Positions 28,526 through 35,575 of a DNA stretch of 64,000 nucleotides are shown here, in pieces. The DNA is from Leadbettera azotonutricia ZAS-9. GTDB taxonomy: Bacteria > Spirochaetota > Spirochaetia > Treponematales > Breznakiellaceae. Every line of letters starts with the position of its first letter. Positions within the stretch are counted from its first letter, which is position 1. The position numbers and the translations under genes are program-made. Below the pieces are notes generated by a model. The model did no database searches. It saw only the letters and a list, made by a program, of their open reading frames with translations, and had not been told where the DNA came from. The stretch spans positions 868,001-932,000 of the forward strand of contig NC_015577.1 of the NCBI RefSeq assembly GCF_000214355.1, in the 5' to 3' direction.

Positions 28526-29446
28526 CTAACCGTGCGAGAAAGTCTGCTCCATCTTTTTATATTCTGCGGTCTGCAATTCCTCAGGCAGAAGATCCGCGAT
28601 TGTCATATCCCCCTTGCCAGGTATGCCGCAGGCGTCGGCACGGCAGTGCTGGCAGTGCCGGAATACGGGAAGTGATTTTTCCGCTTCTTCTCTGGCAAGG
28701 GCAAGTTCAAAGCAGTCGGGTGGAGAAAAATCAGCAAATTCATGCTGGGGTATAAGGGGGATGATGTTAACAATTCCCGCCCCCAGATCCTTCACTGTTC
28801 GCGCAATTTCGCCGATATGACTGCCGTTGATTGTCGGAATCAATACTATGTTGATTTTGATTAACAGCCCCAGGTCCGCCGCCTTCCGTATGCCCTGTTT
28901 TTGGGCCCCGATGAGAATGGCGGCGCCTTCGACACCCTCATGCACAACTCCGTCCAGGATGACGCGGGAACATATTTTATCCAAAATAACAGGATCAACG
29001 GCGTTTACGGTTACGGTAAGGGTTTGTACACCGGCCGCAGCAATATCATCAGCGTAGCGTTCAAGAAGGAGGCCATTAGTACTCAAACAATTGATAAGGT
29101 TTGGGAGCTTTTGGTGTATAAGCGTAAATGTTTCAAGGGCATGGGGACTTGCGAGGGTATCACCGGGGCCGGCGATCCCGGCAACGGTAATTTCAGGGTA
29201 TAGTTCCAATGCCCTCTCCACGAGGCTTACCGCCGTTTCGCTTTTGAGGATCTTGGCGGTTACCCCGGGACGCTGTTCGGTTTTGTTGAAAGTCCGTTTG
29301 CAGAAGCGGCACTGGATATTGCAGACAGGACTAACCGGAAGATGAATCCTCCCATGGTTCATATTGGCTTCCCCTGAGAAACAGGGATGCTGGTTGGCAA
29401 CATGGGAAAATTGTTCTCCTAGTACCGGTATTTGACCACAGGGCAT
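28526..29446 (-). CDS. nifB: NifB-like radical SAM protein (nitrogenase-type cofactor synthesis)
   Basis: The 306-residue enzyme carries the radical SAM cluster motif CNIQCRFC (Cys42, Cys46, Cys49), the preceding HPCFSGEA with NifB's extra cluster ligand Cys22, the AGPGD SAM-binding motif and the C-terminal HCQHCRADACG. NifB fuses two [4Fe-4S] clusters around a carbon from SAM to make the 8Fe cofactor core. The NifX-like tail of many NifB proteins is absent. It starts 15 bases after nifH with AGAGGA before the ATG. No nifEN scaffold is present, so its product probably goes directly to the DK-like proteins, as described for Mar. Confidence 0.9.
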   Translation of the reverse strand: MPCGQIPVLGEQFSHVANQHPCFSGEANMNHGRIHLPVSPVCNIQCRFCKRTFNKTEQRPGVTAKILKSETAVSLVERALELYPEITVAGIAGPGDTLASPHALETFTLIHQKLPNLINCLSTNGLLLERYADDIAAAGVQTLTVTVNAVDPVILDKICSRVILDGVVHEGVEGAAILIGAQKQGIRKAADLGLLIKINIVLIPTINGSHIGEIARTVKDLGAGIVNIIPLIPQHEFADFSPPDCFELALAREEAEKSLPVFRHCQHCRADACGIPGKGDMTIADLLPEELQTAEYKKMEQTFSHG

Positions 29447-29461
29447 ATTTTATCCTCTCTC

Positions 29462-30340
29462 TTAAATATTTGGCGCTAATTCATTCCGGATTTCGCCGGT
29501 TTGCAATGCCAGTAAATATTTACCCCATTTGCTTGCCCAATCCCGAAGCTCCTGCACTCCCAGGGGCGCCGGGGTTTTTGAGTTAGTGTGGTTTGAGATC
29601 TTTTCGGCAAGGCTTGTGTACACTTTTGCCTGAGCTGAATCGGGGGCTGCTTCTATCGTTGTTTTTCCCTGAAGTTCGCATTGGGTTACGGTGACGGATC
29701 GTGGTATGTATTCGACTACCTGGGTTTTGGTAACCTCCACAAAATCATCTATGATTTCTTTTGAATAAGGCTGGTTTATGGAATTGGCTATTACCCCGCC
29801 GAGCAATGCCCCTCCCGAATTGGAATATTTTTGTATACCTTTAAAAAGATTATTGGCGGCATAGAGGGCCATGAAGTCGGCGGACGAAACGGTAAATACA
29901 TGCTCTGCGATTCCTTCACGGATGGGTACGGCAAAACCGCCGCATACGACATCTCCAAGTACATCGTAGATCACATAATCCAGATCAAGTTCTTCGAAGA
30001 TACGCTGCTGCTTAAAAAGTTCAACCGCAGTGATGATACCCCGTCCCGCACAGCCGACACCCGGCGAAGGCCCTCCCGCTTCCACGCAGTAGATGCCGTT
30101 GAATCCCTTAAAAATAACATCGTGGGCATTTACCTGATTTTTTTCCCTCAAGGTGTCCAATACCGTGGGGATATAGGTTCCATCCCGCAGGGTGTTGGTA
30201 GAATCGCTTTTAGGATCGCAGCCAAACTGCATCACCTTGTAACCCAGTTTGGACAGGGCTGCGCTCAGATTTGATGTGGTGGTGGACTTTCCTATGCCGC
30301 CCTTGCCATAAATCGCGATTTGCTTTGCTTTAATTGCCAT
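29462..30340 (-). CDS. marH: NifH-like iron protein (nitrogenase-like reductase), probable MarH
   Basis: The 292-residue ATPase has the P-loop GKGGIGKST (residues 12-20), the two cluster-binding cysteines Cys97 (GVGCAGRG) and Cys133 (VVCGGFAVP), and Arg100 at the ADP-ribosylation position. As a dimer with one [4Fe-4S] cluster it should pass electrons to NifDK-like partners with ATP hydrolysis. A C-terminal extension ([18 protein letters not shown]) is like that of group IV proteins. It is the only NifH in the window and must serve marDK at 21-24 kb and probably the second pair at 35-38 kb. It is expressed with cysK and nifB. Confidence 0.88.
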   Translation of the reverse strand: MAIKAKQIAIYGKGGIGKSTTTSNLSAALSKLGYKVMQFGCDPKSDSTNTLRDGTYIPTVLDTLREKNQVNAHDVIFKGFNGIYCVEAGGPSPGVGCAGRGIITAVELFKQQRIFEELDLDYVIYDVLGDVVCGGFAVPIREGIAEHVFTVSSADFMALYAANNLFKGIQKYSNSGGALLGGVIANSINQPYSKEIIDDFVEVTKTQVVEYIPRSVTVTQCELQGKTTIEAAPDSAQAKVYTSLAEKISNHTNSKTPAPLGVQELRDWASKWGKYLLALQTGEIRNELAPNI

Positions 30341-30387
30341 TGTTAATCCTTTTAATAGTATTGATGCACTTGATATTTAGTCTTACC

Positions 30388-31338
30388 TTACAAACTCGGG
30401 CGTTCCAGGGGATCGAAAAGCTGGGTGGACAGGTAACGTTCTCCTGTATCCGGAAGCAGCGCGACCACCAGTTTGTTTTCGAATTCCTCACGCCGGGCCA
30501 ACTGAACCGCCGCAAAGGCCGCAGCGCCTGAAGAAATGCCTACCAGAAGCCCTTCTTTGGCCGCCAGCCGCTGGGCGGCGCTGAAAGCTTCTTCGGAACG
30601 GACCTTGTAAATCTCGTTATATATGGAAGTATTCAGCACTTGAGGAACAAAACCCGCGCCAATGCCCTGAATTTTATGGGGTCCCGGCGCTGAACCGGAA
30701 AGTACCGGTGAATCGAAAGGTTCCACCGCAGCGATATATACGCCGGGGTTTTTCTCCTTCAGGGCTTCCCCTACACCGGTAACTGTCCCGCCGGTACCGA
30801 CTCCGCCCACGAATGCGGCAACTGTCCCGTCAGTATCCCGCCAGATCTCCTCCGCAGTAGTCCGCCGGTGTATTTCGGGGTTCGCCGGATTGTTGAACTG
30901 CTGGGGAATAAAGGAATCGGGAATCTGGGCGTTAAGTTCCTCCGCCTTTCTGATAGCCCCCTTCATGCCGTCCTTTCCGGGGGTAAGAACCAATTCGGCG
31001 TTCAGAGCAGCCAGAAGTTTCCGCCTTTCCACGCTCATGGAGTCCGGCATGGTGAGGATGAGCCGATAGCCCTTTGAGGCAGCGACAAAAGCAAGGCCTA
31101 CCCCGGTATTGCCGCTGGTGGGTTCGATTATCACTGTTCCTTTTTTAAGAAGCCCCTTTTTCTCTGCGTCCTCTATCATGGCAAGGGCAATCCGGTCTTT
31201 GACACTGCCGGCAGGGTTAAAGTATTCAAGCTTCACCACGAGCCGGGCCTTAAGCCCCAGGCCTTCGCTGAAACGCCCTACTTCAAGAAGGGGTGTATTC
31301 CCTATCAATTCGGTCAGTGAATTCGCTATTTTTGGCAT
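30388..31338 (-). CDS. cysK: Cysteine synthase (O-acetylserine sulfhydrylase)
   Basis: The 316-residue PLP enzyme makes cysteine from O-acetylserine and sulfide. Motifs present are the PLP lysine in [11 protein letters not shown], the substrate loop [10 protein letters not shown] and the phosphate-binding loop [11 protein letters not shown]. The length is normal. It is the first gene of cysK-nifH-nifB. The coupling suggests that sulfur for methionine, cysteine and iron-sulfur clusters is controlled together. A serine or homoserine ester preference other than O-acetylserine cannot be excluded. Confidence 0.93.
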   Translation of the reverse strand: MPKIANSLTELIGNTPLLEVGRFSEGLGLKARLVVKLEYFNPAGSVKDRIALAMIEDAEKKGLLKKGTVIIEPTSGNTGVGLAFVAASKGYRLILTMPDSMSVERRKLLAALNAELVLTPGKDGMKGAIRKAEELNAQIPDSFIPQQFNNPANPEIHRRTTAEEIWRDTDGTVAAFVGGVGTGGTVTGVGEALKEKNPGVYIAAVEPFDSPVLSGSAPGPHKIQGIGAGFVPQVLNTSIYNEIYKVRSEEAFSAAQRLAAKEGLLVGISSGAAAFAAVQLARREEFENKLVVALLPDTGERYLSTQLFDPLERPSL

Positions 31339-31369
31339 ATTCTTTTATCTCCTGTTCTATATATATGTA

Positions 31370-31398
31370 AGTCTATGGAAAAACTAGGAATTGGTCAA
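31370..31398 (-). promoter_or_regulatory. cysK-nifH-nifB promoter
   Basis: Read on the minus strand, TTGACC (31398-31393), a 17-base spacer and TAGACT (31375-31370) form a promoter 32-60 bases before the start codon. ATTCCTA inside the spacer resembles the left half of the putative shared operator, without a convincing right half. Confidence 0.6.
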
Positions 31399-31432
31399 TC
31401 CCTTCGGGATAGGCTCTTATAGGGAAGGGATT
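31397..31432. other. Inverted repeat between cysK and the second transporter operon
   Basis: AATCCCTTC (31397-31405) and GAAGGGATT (31424-31432) form a 9-bp perfect stem with an 18-base loop. It touches the cysK -35 box, so it could be an operator or a transcript structure for the divergent region. Confidence 0.45.
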
Positions 31433-31507
31433 AACTGGCCGCTAGAGCAATTATGGAACAGATCTTATGTGATTTTTCATTATTTTTCTATTTTTTTTAC
31501 ATTTCCC

Positions 31508-31556
31508 TTGACAAAACTTTTTACTTAAGCTAAATTCCTATTAAAATGATAGGTAT
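31508..31556 (+). promoter_or_regulatory. Promoter/operator of the nitrogenase-like/corrinoid operon
   Basis: TTGACA (31508-31513), 17 bases and TAAATT (31531-31536) form a promoter. ATTCC (31534-31538) and GGTAT (31552-31556), 13 bases apart with CCTAT/ATAGG as perfect inner arms, overlap the -10 box and the likely start point, a place suited to a repressor. The start of the first gene is 40 bases further on. Confidence 0.6.
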
Positions 31557-31595
31557 AATATTATATATATTCTATCAATTTAATAGGAGATGTGT

Positions 31596-32666
31596 ATGAA
31601 AAAGCGTATTTTATGCGTTCTGTTCGCATTGGCTGTTCTTGCCCCCCTTCTTATGGCAGGCGGAAAAAGCGAATCTCAAAGCCAACCCAAGGCGCCCTCG
31701 GAGCTGATCCCATTCAGGCTCGGGCATCTGAACTCTACCGCCCATCTTTTGGCCTTTGTGGCCCAGGAGGAAGGCTACTTTAAGGAAGAAGGTCTGGCGG
31801 CGGAGTTGACCCAGTTTTCCAGCGCGGCGGAGCTTGCGGCAGGGCTGGAGTCCAACAAACTGGATGTGGCCTTTATCGGTTCTGTGCCGGCTATTACCTT
31901 CCAGGCCACAGGGCATGATCTCACCATCTTTGGCGGGGCCATGACCAATGGTCACGGGTATGTGATCAAATCTGAATTGGTTCCGGCAGGTTTTAAGGAA
32001 GGGGATGTCAGCGTTTTCAAGGGCCGGAATATAGCTTCGGTTAAAAACAGCGTTCAGGATTATGAGCTTTTGGTACTGCTTAAAAACAACAACTTTACCA
32101 TAGGCAAAGATGTTAATGTTGTTTATTTCAATAATCAGACCGAAGCCTATAATGCCCTTCAGAGCAAGGAAATTGATGCAGTCTCCGTGTATTCGCCTTA
32201 TGCCTCCCGCGCAAAAAGCGAAGGGTATACAGTGGTTTATTATTGCAATGAAAAGACCGAATTCCATGATCAGCCCTGCTGCCGCCAGGTGGCCTCTACT
32301 GCAGCCCTCAAGGCGAACCCTGCTTTGTTTCAGGCCGCGGAACGGGCTTTCCTCAAGGCCTATAAATTCTCCCAGGAAAATCATTCCAAGACCGTCGATG
32401 ATGTGAACAAATATATCCCCCTTGCCCGCGACCTGGTGGAATATGAAGTTTACGGCGGCCACAGTATTTCCAAGCCTGACCCTGACAAGCATGCAACGGT
32501 GGCTCTCAAGGAAGGGGTGGTGAACTTTGGTTATACCAATGATTATGATATTGACCTTCTTTATAACACCGCTATCTACAAGGCGGCTTTGGATGAACTG
32601 GTGAAGGCGAATCCCAACGACAGGATTTATTCCGAACTGGTTACTCATTTCAATCAGTATCAATAG
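31596..32666 (+). CDS. NMT1/SsuA-type substrate-binding protein (set 2)
   Basis: The 356-residue protein has a signal peptide (MKKRILCVLFALAVLAPLLMA) followed by GGKSES. The mature fold is that of NitT/TauT binding proteins (FRLGHLNSTAHLLAFVAQEEGYF, LESNKLDVAFIGSVPA). ATG 31596 is chosen because AGGAGA ends 5 bases before it; ATG 31590 overlaps that site. HDQPCCRQ near residue 230 is an unusual cysteine pair. It heads the long plus-strand run and probably brings in the substrate of the methyltransferase/nitrogenase-like enzymes downstream; the ligand cannot be read from sequence. Confidence 0.88.
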   Translation: MKKRILCVLFALAVLAPLLMAGGKSESQSQPKAPSELIPFRLGHLNSTAHLLAFVAQEEGYFKEEGLAAELTQFSSAAELAAGLESNKLDVAFIGSVPAITFQATGHDLTIFGGAMTNGHGYVIKSELVPAGFKEGDVSVFKGRNIASVKNSVQDYELLVLLKNNNFTIGKDVNVVYFNNQTEAYNALQSKEIDAVSVYSPYASRAKSEGYTVVYYCNEKTEFHDQPCCRQVASTAALKANPALFQAAERAFLKAYKFSQENHSKTVDDVNKYIPLARDLVEYEVYGGHSISKPDPDKHATVALKEGVVNFGYTNDYDIDLLYNTAIYKAALDELVKANPNDRIYSELVTHFNQYQ

Positions 32667-32696
32667 TAGCACTTAAAAAGTGAATCTTTTGGAGCG

Positions 32697-32729
32697 GCCG
32701 CAATGCTCTCCTTTCCTCCACATTGCGGC
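32697..32729 (+). other. Intercistronic hairpin between binding protein and ATPase genes
   Basis: GCCGCAATG (32697-32705) and CATTGCGGC (32721-32729) form a perfect 9-bp stem with a 15-base loop. No strong T-run follows. It could stabilise the upstream mRNA and raise binding-protein yield, or attenuate the rest of the operon. Confidence 0.65.
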
Positions 32730-32752
32730 TGTTCCTTTAATTCAAAGAAAAC

Positions 32753-33589
32753 ATGATGAACAAGATCGAGGTTGATAATTTGAGTGTCAGCTATAATGAG
32801 GGAAATAAACGGTTTACTGCTCTGACCGGTATATCCTTCACGGTACAGGCGGGAGAATTTATCAGCATTATAGGATCCTCGGGCTGTGGTAAAAGTACCC
32901 TCCTTAATGTTTTGGGGGGACTTATAGCGCCAAGTAGCGGAAGGGTTGCCATTGATGGTATTCCTGTTGCCGGTCCCGGTAAAAACCGCAGTATGGTTTT
33001 TCAGCATTATTCTCTTTTCCCCTGGATGACAGCCAGGAACAATGTTGTTTTTGGCATAAAGCATGCCGCAACCAAATTATCCGGTAAAGAAATAGTCAGC
33101 CGGGCAAACAGCTTTCTTGAAAAAGTAGGACTTGAAAATTTTAAAGATAAATTTCCTGCCCAGCTTTCGGGCGGAATGAAGCAACGGGTTGCGATTGCCC
33201 GAGCCTTGGCAATGGATACGGAAATACTTCTTATGGACGAACCTTTCGGTGCAGTTGATGCAAAAAACCGTACATTGCTTCAGGAGCTTTTGCTTAAACT
33301 TTGGGAAGGAAATAGTGACGATACTATATTTCCCATTGGCGAAAATGTTTCTCAGCCTCCCCGGGAACGGAAGACCGTGGTATTTATAACTCACGATATT
33401 GATGAGGCTATTCTTTTATCCGACAGAATCATCATGTTTGCCAACAGTCCGGGAAGAATTTTCAAAGAGCTGGAGGTTCATTTTCCCCGTCCCCGCAGCC
33501 GTTCGTCCCTGGTACAGACAGAAGAATATACGAAGCTCCGCAATGAACTCCTCACCCTTTTTTATAAAGATTTCGGGAGTAATATATGA
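32753..33589 (+). CDS. NitT/TauT-type ABC transporter ATP-binding protein (set 2)
   Basis: The 278-residue ATPase has Walker A GSSGCGKST, signature SGGMKQR, Walker B ILLMDEPFGAVD and the switch histidine in FITHDIDE. An insert of about 20 residues (GNSDDTIFPIGENVSQPP) before the switch is unusual compared with set 1. ATG 32753 and 32756 are both possible, with no clear ribosome site. Its stop overlaps the permease start (ATGA). It energises import with the permease next door. Confidence 0.9.
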   Translation: MMNKIEVDNLSVSYNEGNKRFTALTGISFTVQAGEFISIIGSSGCGKSTLLNVLGGLIAPSSGRVAIDGIPVAGPGKNRSMVFQHYSLFPWMTARNNVVFGIKHAATKLSGKEIVSRANSFLEKVGLENFKDKFPAQLSGGMKQRVAIARALAMDTEILLMDEPFGAVDAKNRTLLQELLLKLWEGNSDDTIFPIGENVSQPPRERKTVVFITHDIDEAILLSDRIIMFANSPGRIFKELEVHFPRPRSRSSLVQTEEYTKLRNELLTLFYKDFGSNI

Positions 33590-34521
33590 CCGAAAAAACT
33601 ATAAGCATAAAAAAGCGTTTCCTGCGGATATGCCATGGACTGTTTATTGTTTTCCTCCTGATTCAATTATTCCCGGATAAAATAAGCAAAGAATCTTTTG
33701 CATATTACAGTATCATTTTCGCATCTTTACTGGAAATTTTAATTCTGGCGGTTTCTCTTTTCACCAAAAAAGAAAAGTCTTTGAATCTCATTATTGATAT
33801 TGTAAGTTTTGTCTATGTATTTCTCATTTTGTGGACTTTGGGTACTGCAAAATTCAATATACTAAAAGCATCGTTTTTTCCGCCCCCGGGAGCTGTCTTC
33901 GAACAGGCCCTGCGTGACAGAGGCGCAATCTTTGTAAATATAAGGACATCCCTCGGTATTGTTATTCAGGGTTATTTTCTGGCCCTGGTTATTGCCATAC
34001 CTTTGGGTCTTTTTATGGGGTGGAGTATCAGAACAGGAAACGCAGCCACCTATATTTCAAAATTTCTGGGTTCCATACCGCCTGTGGTTTACATACCCTA
34101 TGGTATTGCGTTGCTCCCCACTTTCCGTTCTGTTTCGGTGATGGTGATATTTCTCGCTTCTTTCTGGCCCGCCCTGGCAGGTACCATGAGCGGCGTCCTC
34201 AATGTGGAGCGGCAAATAATTGATTCAGCAAAATCCTTGAACGTGCATAAAGCATCCATGCTTTTTCAAATAATACTGCCTGCAAGCCTGCCCCAGATTT
34301 TTATCGGGTGCAATCAGGGTTTGAGCGTATCTTTTATATTGCTTACGTCAGCAGAAATGATAGGCGCCCGCAGCGGGCTTGGCTATTATGTTAAGAATTT
34401 TTCCGACCTGGGAGATTATACCCGGATTATTGTGGGGGTTTTAGTAATCGGCATCGTGGTTACTGTGATCGTATTCTTTTTTAACAAGCTCCAAAGTTTT
34501 TTATTGCGATGGAAGAATTAA
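33586..34521 (+). CDS. NitT/TauT-type ABC transporter permease (set 2)
   Basis: The 311-residue membrane protein has three N-terminal hydrophobic segments before a six-helix permease domain. The coupling loop is visible in DSAKSLNVHKASMLFQIILPASLP. It overlaps the ATPase gene by 4 bases and is followed 10 bases later by the methyltransferase gene, so transport and methyl transfer are co-transcribed. This operon link is the best hint that the imported molecule is a methylated substrate. Confidence 0.9.
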   Translation: MTEKTISIKKRFLRICHGLFIVFLLIQLFPDKISKESFAYYSIIFASLLEILILAVSLFTKKEKSLNLIIDIVSFVYVFLILWTLGTAKFNILKASFFPPPGAVFEQALRDRGAIFVNIRTSLGIVIQGYFLALVIAIPLGLFMGWSIRTGNAATYISKFLGSIPPVVYIPYGIALLPTFRSVSVMVIFLASFWPALAGTMSGVLNVERQIIDSAKSLNVHKASMLFQIILPASLPQIFIGCNQGLSVSFILLTSAEMIGARSGLGYYVKNFSDLGDYTRIIVGVLVIGIVVTVIVFFFNKLQSFLLRWKN

Positions 34522-34531
34522 GGAGGAATTG

Positions 34532-35575
34532 ATGAATTCAAAAGAAATAATCCAGAATTTACTGGAACTCAAACCGACTCCCCGCCAGCCTGCGACCTTG
34601 ATGTCCGCAGGGGCTTGGGCGTTGAACAGTAATGGTCTAAGTCTAGAGCGCGCCCTGGCTGCACCGGTTGAGGAAACAGCTGATATTTTGTACCGTGCTT
34701 ACAACGAGGTTGGTTCCGATATTGTCTGGGCAATGTCCGGGTATAACAATATTGTTATCGGGGCCATAGGGGGTAAAATAAAATTCCGTACCAAGGGAAC
34801 CCCTGATGTTATCGAAATCCTTGTCAAAAAACCTTCAGACGTTGACACCATCAATACAGATGTCATAAAAAATGATGAAAGGGTACAAACTTTGTTGAAA
34901 GTAACCAAACTTTTGGCAGAAAAAGTAAAAGGCGAAAATTATGTAGCTTTGACACGCTGGGGCCCATTTACTCTGGCAGGGCTTTTGTATGGTGCCGAAA
35001 ACCTGATGCGGGATATTTACCGCAATCCAGATTCGGTCCGGCATATTCTGGATTTTACCGCTGATCTGTACCTTAAATATGCCCAGCTCTATATTGATAA
35101 TGGAGTGGATTTTTTTCTTTTGGCTGAACCTACTACTTCAGGGGATATGATTTCGAGGAAGCACTTTGAAACCTTTGCCGTACCGGCTTTTAAAAAGGTC
35201 TTTACAGAACTTCGTAAAAAAAGAGTGAGAACCGCCCTTCATATCTGTGGAAATATTGAAAACCGCCTGGATCTTCTGGCTGACATCGGCGCGGAGCTAA
35301 TTTCAGTGGATTATAAGGTGAGTTTAAAAAAATGCAGGGACACCTTTGATGGTAAAATCGCCTTTGCCGGTAACATGAATCCTGTTGCCGTTATGCAGCG
35401 TGAATCACCCGAAGGGGTAGTCAAGGCTTGCGAAGAATGTATAGCCGCTGCCGGTGAAGGATTGGGCTATCTTCTCATGCCCGGCTGCGATATTCCGCCT
35501 GCTACACCCGCCACAAACATAAAAGCCATGACCCAAACCGGCAAGTCACATATATTTGGAGGAAATAATGAGTAA
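34532..35575 (+). CDS. URO-D-fold (MtaA/MtbA-like) methyltransferase
   Basis: The 347-residue protein is of the uroporphyrinogen decarboxylase superfamily. The zinc ligands of methylcobamide methyltransferases are conserved: His237 and Cys239 in ALHICGN, and Cys319 in MPGCDI. AGGAGG lies 5 bases before ATG 34532. Members either move a methyl group from a donor to a corrinoid protein or from the corrinoid to an acceptor. As the first enzyme after the importer and upstream of the nitrogenase-like pair, it may be the substrate-specific step. Its stop overlaps the next start by 8 bases, implying coupled translation. Confidence 0.85.
   Translation: MNSKEIIQNLLELKPTPRQPATLMSAGAWALNSNGLSLERALAAPVEETADILYRAYNEVGSDIVWAMSGYNNIVIGAIGGKIKFRTKGTPDVIEILVKKPSDVDTINTDVIKNDERVQTLLKVTKLLAEKVKGENYVALTRWGPFTLAGLLYGAENLMRDIYRNPDSVRHILDFTADLYLKYAQLYIDNGVDFFLLAEPTTSGDMISRKHFETFAVPAFKKVFTELRKKRVRTALHICGNIENRLDLLADIGAELISVDYKVSLKKCRDTFDGKIAFAGNMNPVAVMQRESPEGVVKACEECIAAAGEGLGYLLMPGCDIPPATPATNIKAMTQTGKSHIFGGNNE

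Larger units (their letters stand above)
26904..28529 (+). pseudogene. Pyridoxamine-5'-phosphate-oxidase-like FMN protein gene, split by an insertion sequence
   Basis: The start MFDFES is at 26904 after AAGGAG, and it breaks off at 26922. The rest of the gene resumes at 28144 after the insertion sequence. Removing the element and one TCTA copy yields an uninterrupted 134-codon frame whose fold resembles split-barrel FMN-binding proteins (VLATQEG, VKTRIFQFLFADG, VYFGTSSEKPVYAQL). The internal ATG at 28188 gives a 113-codon frame lacking the first strand, unlikely to be functional. Such proteins, often controlled by HxlR, reduce flavins or quinones. The stop overlaps the convergent nifB stop by 4 bases. 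Confidence 0.88.
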
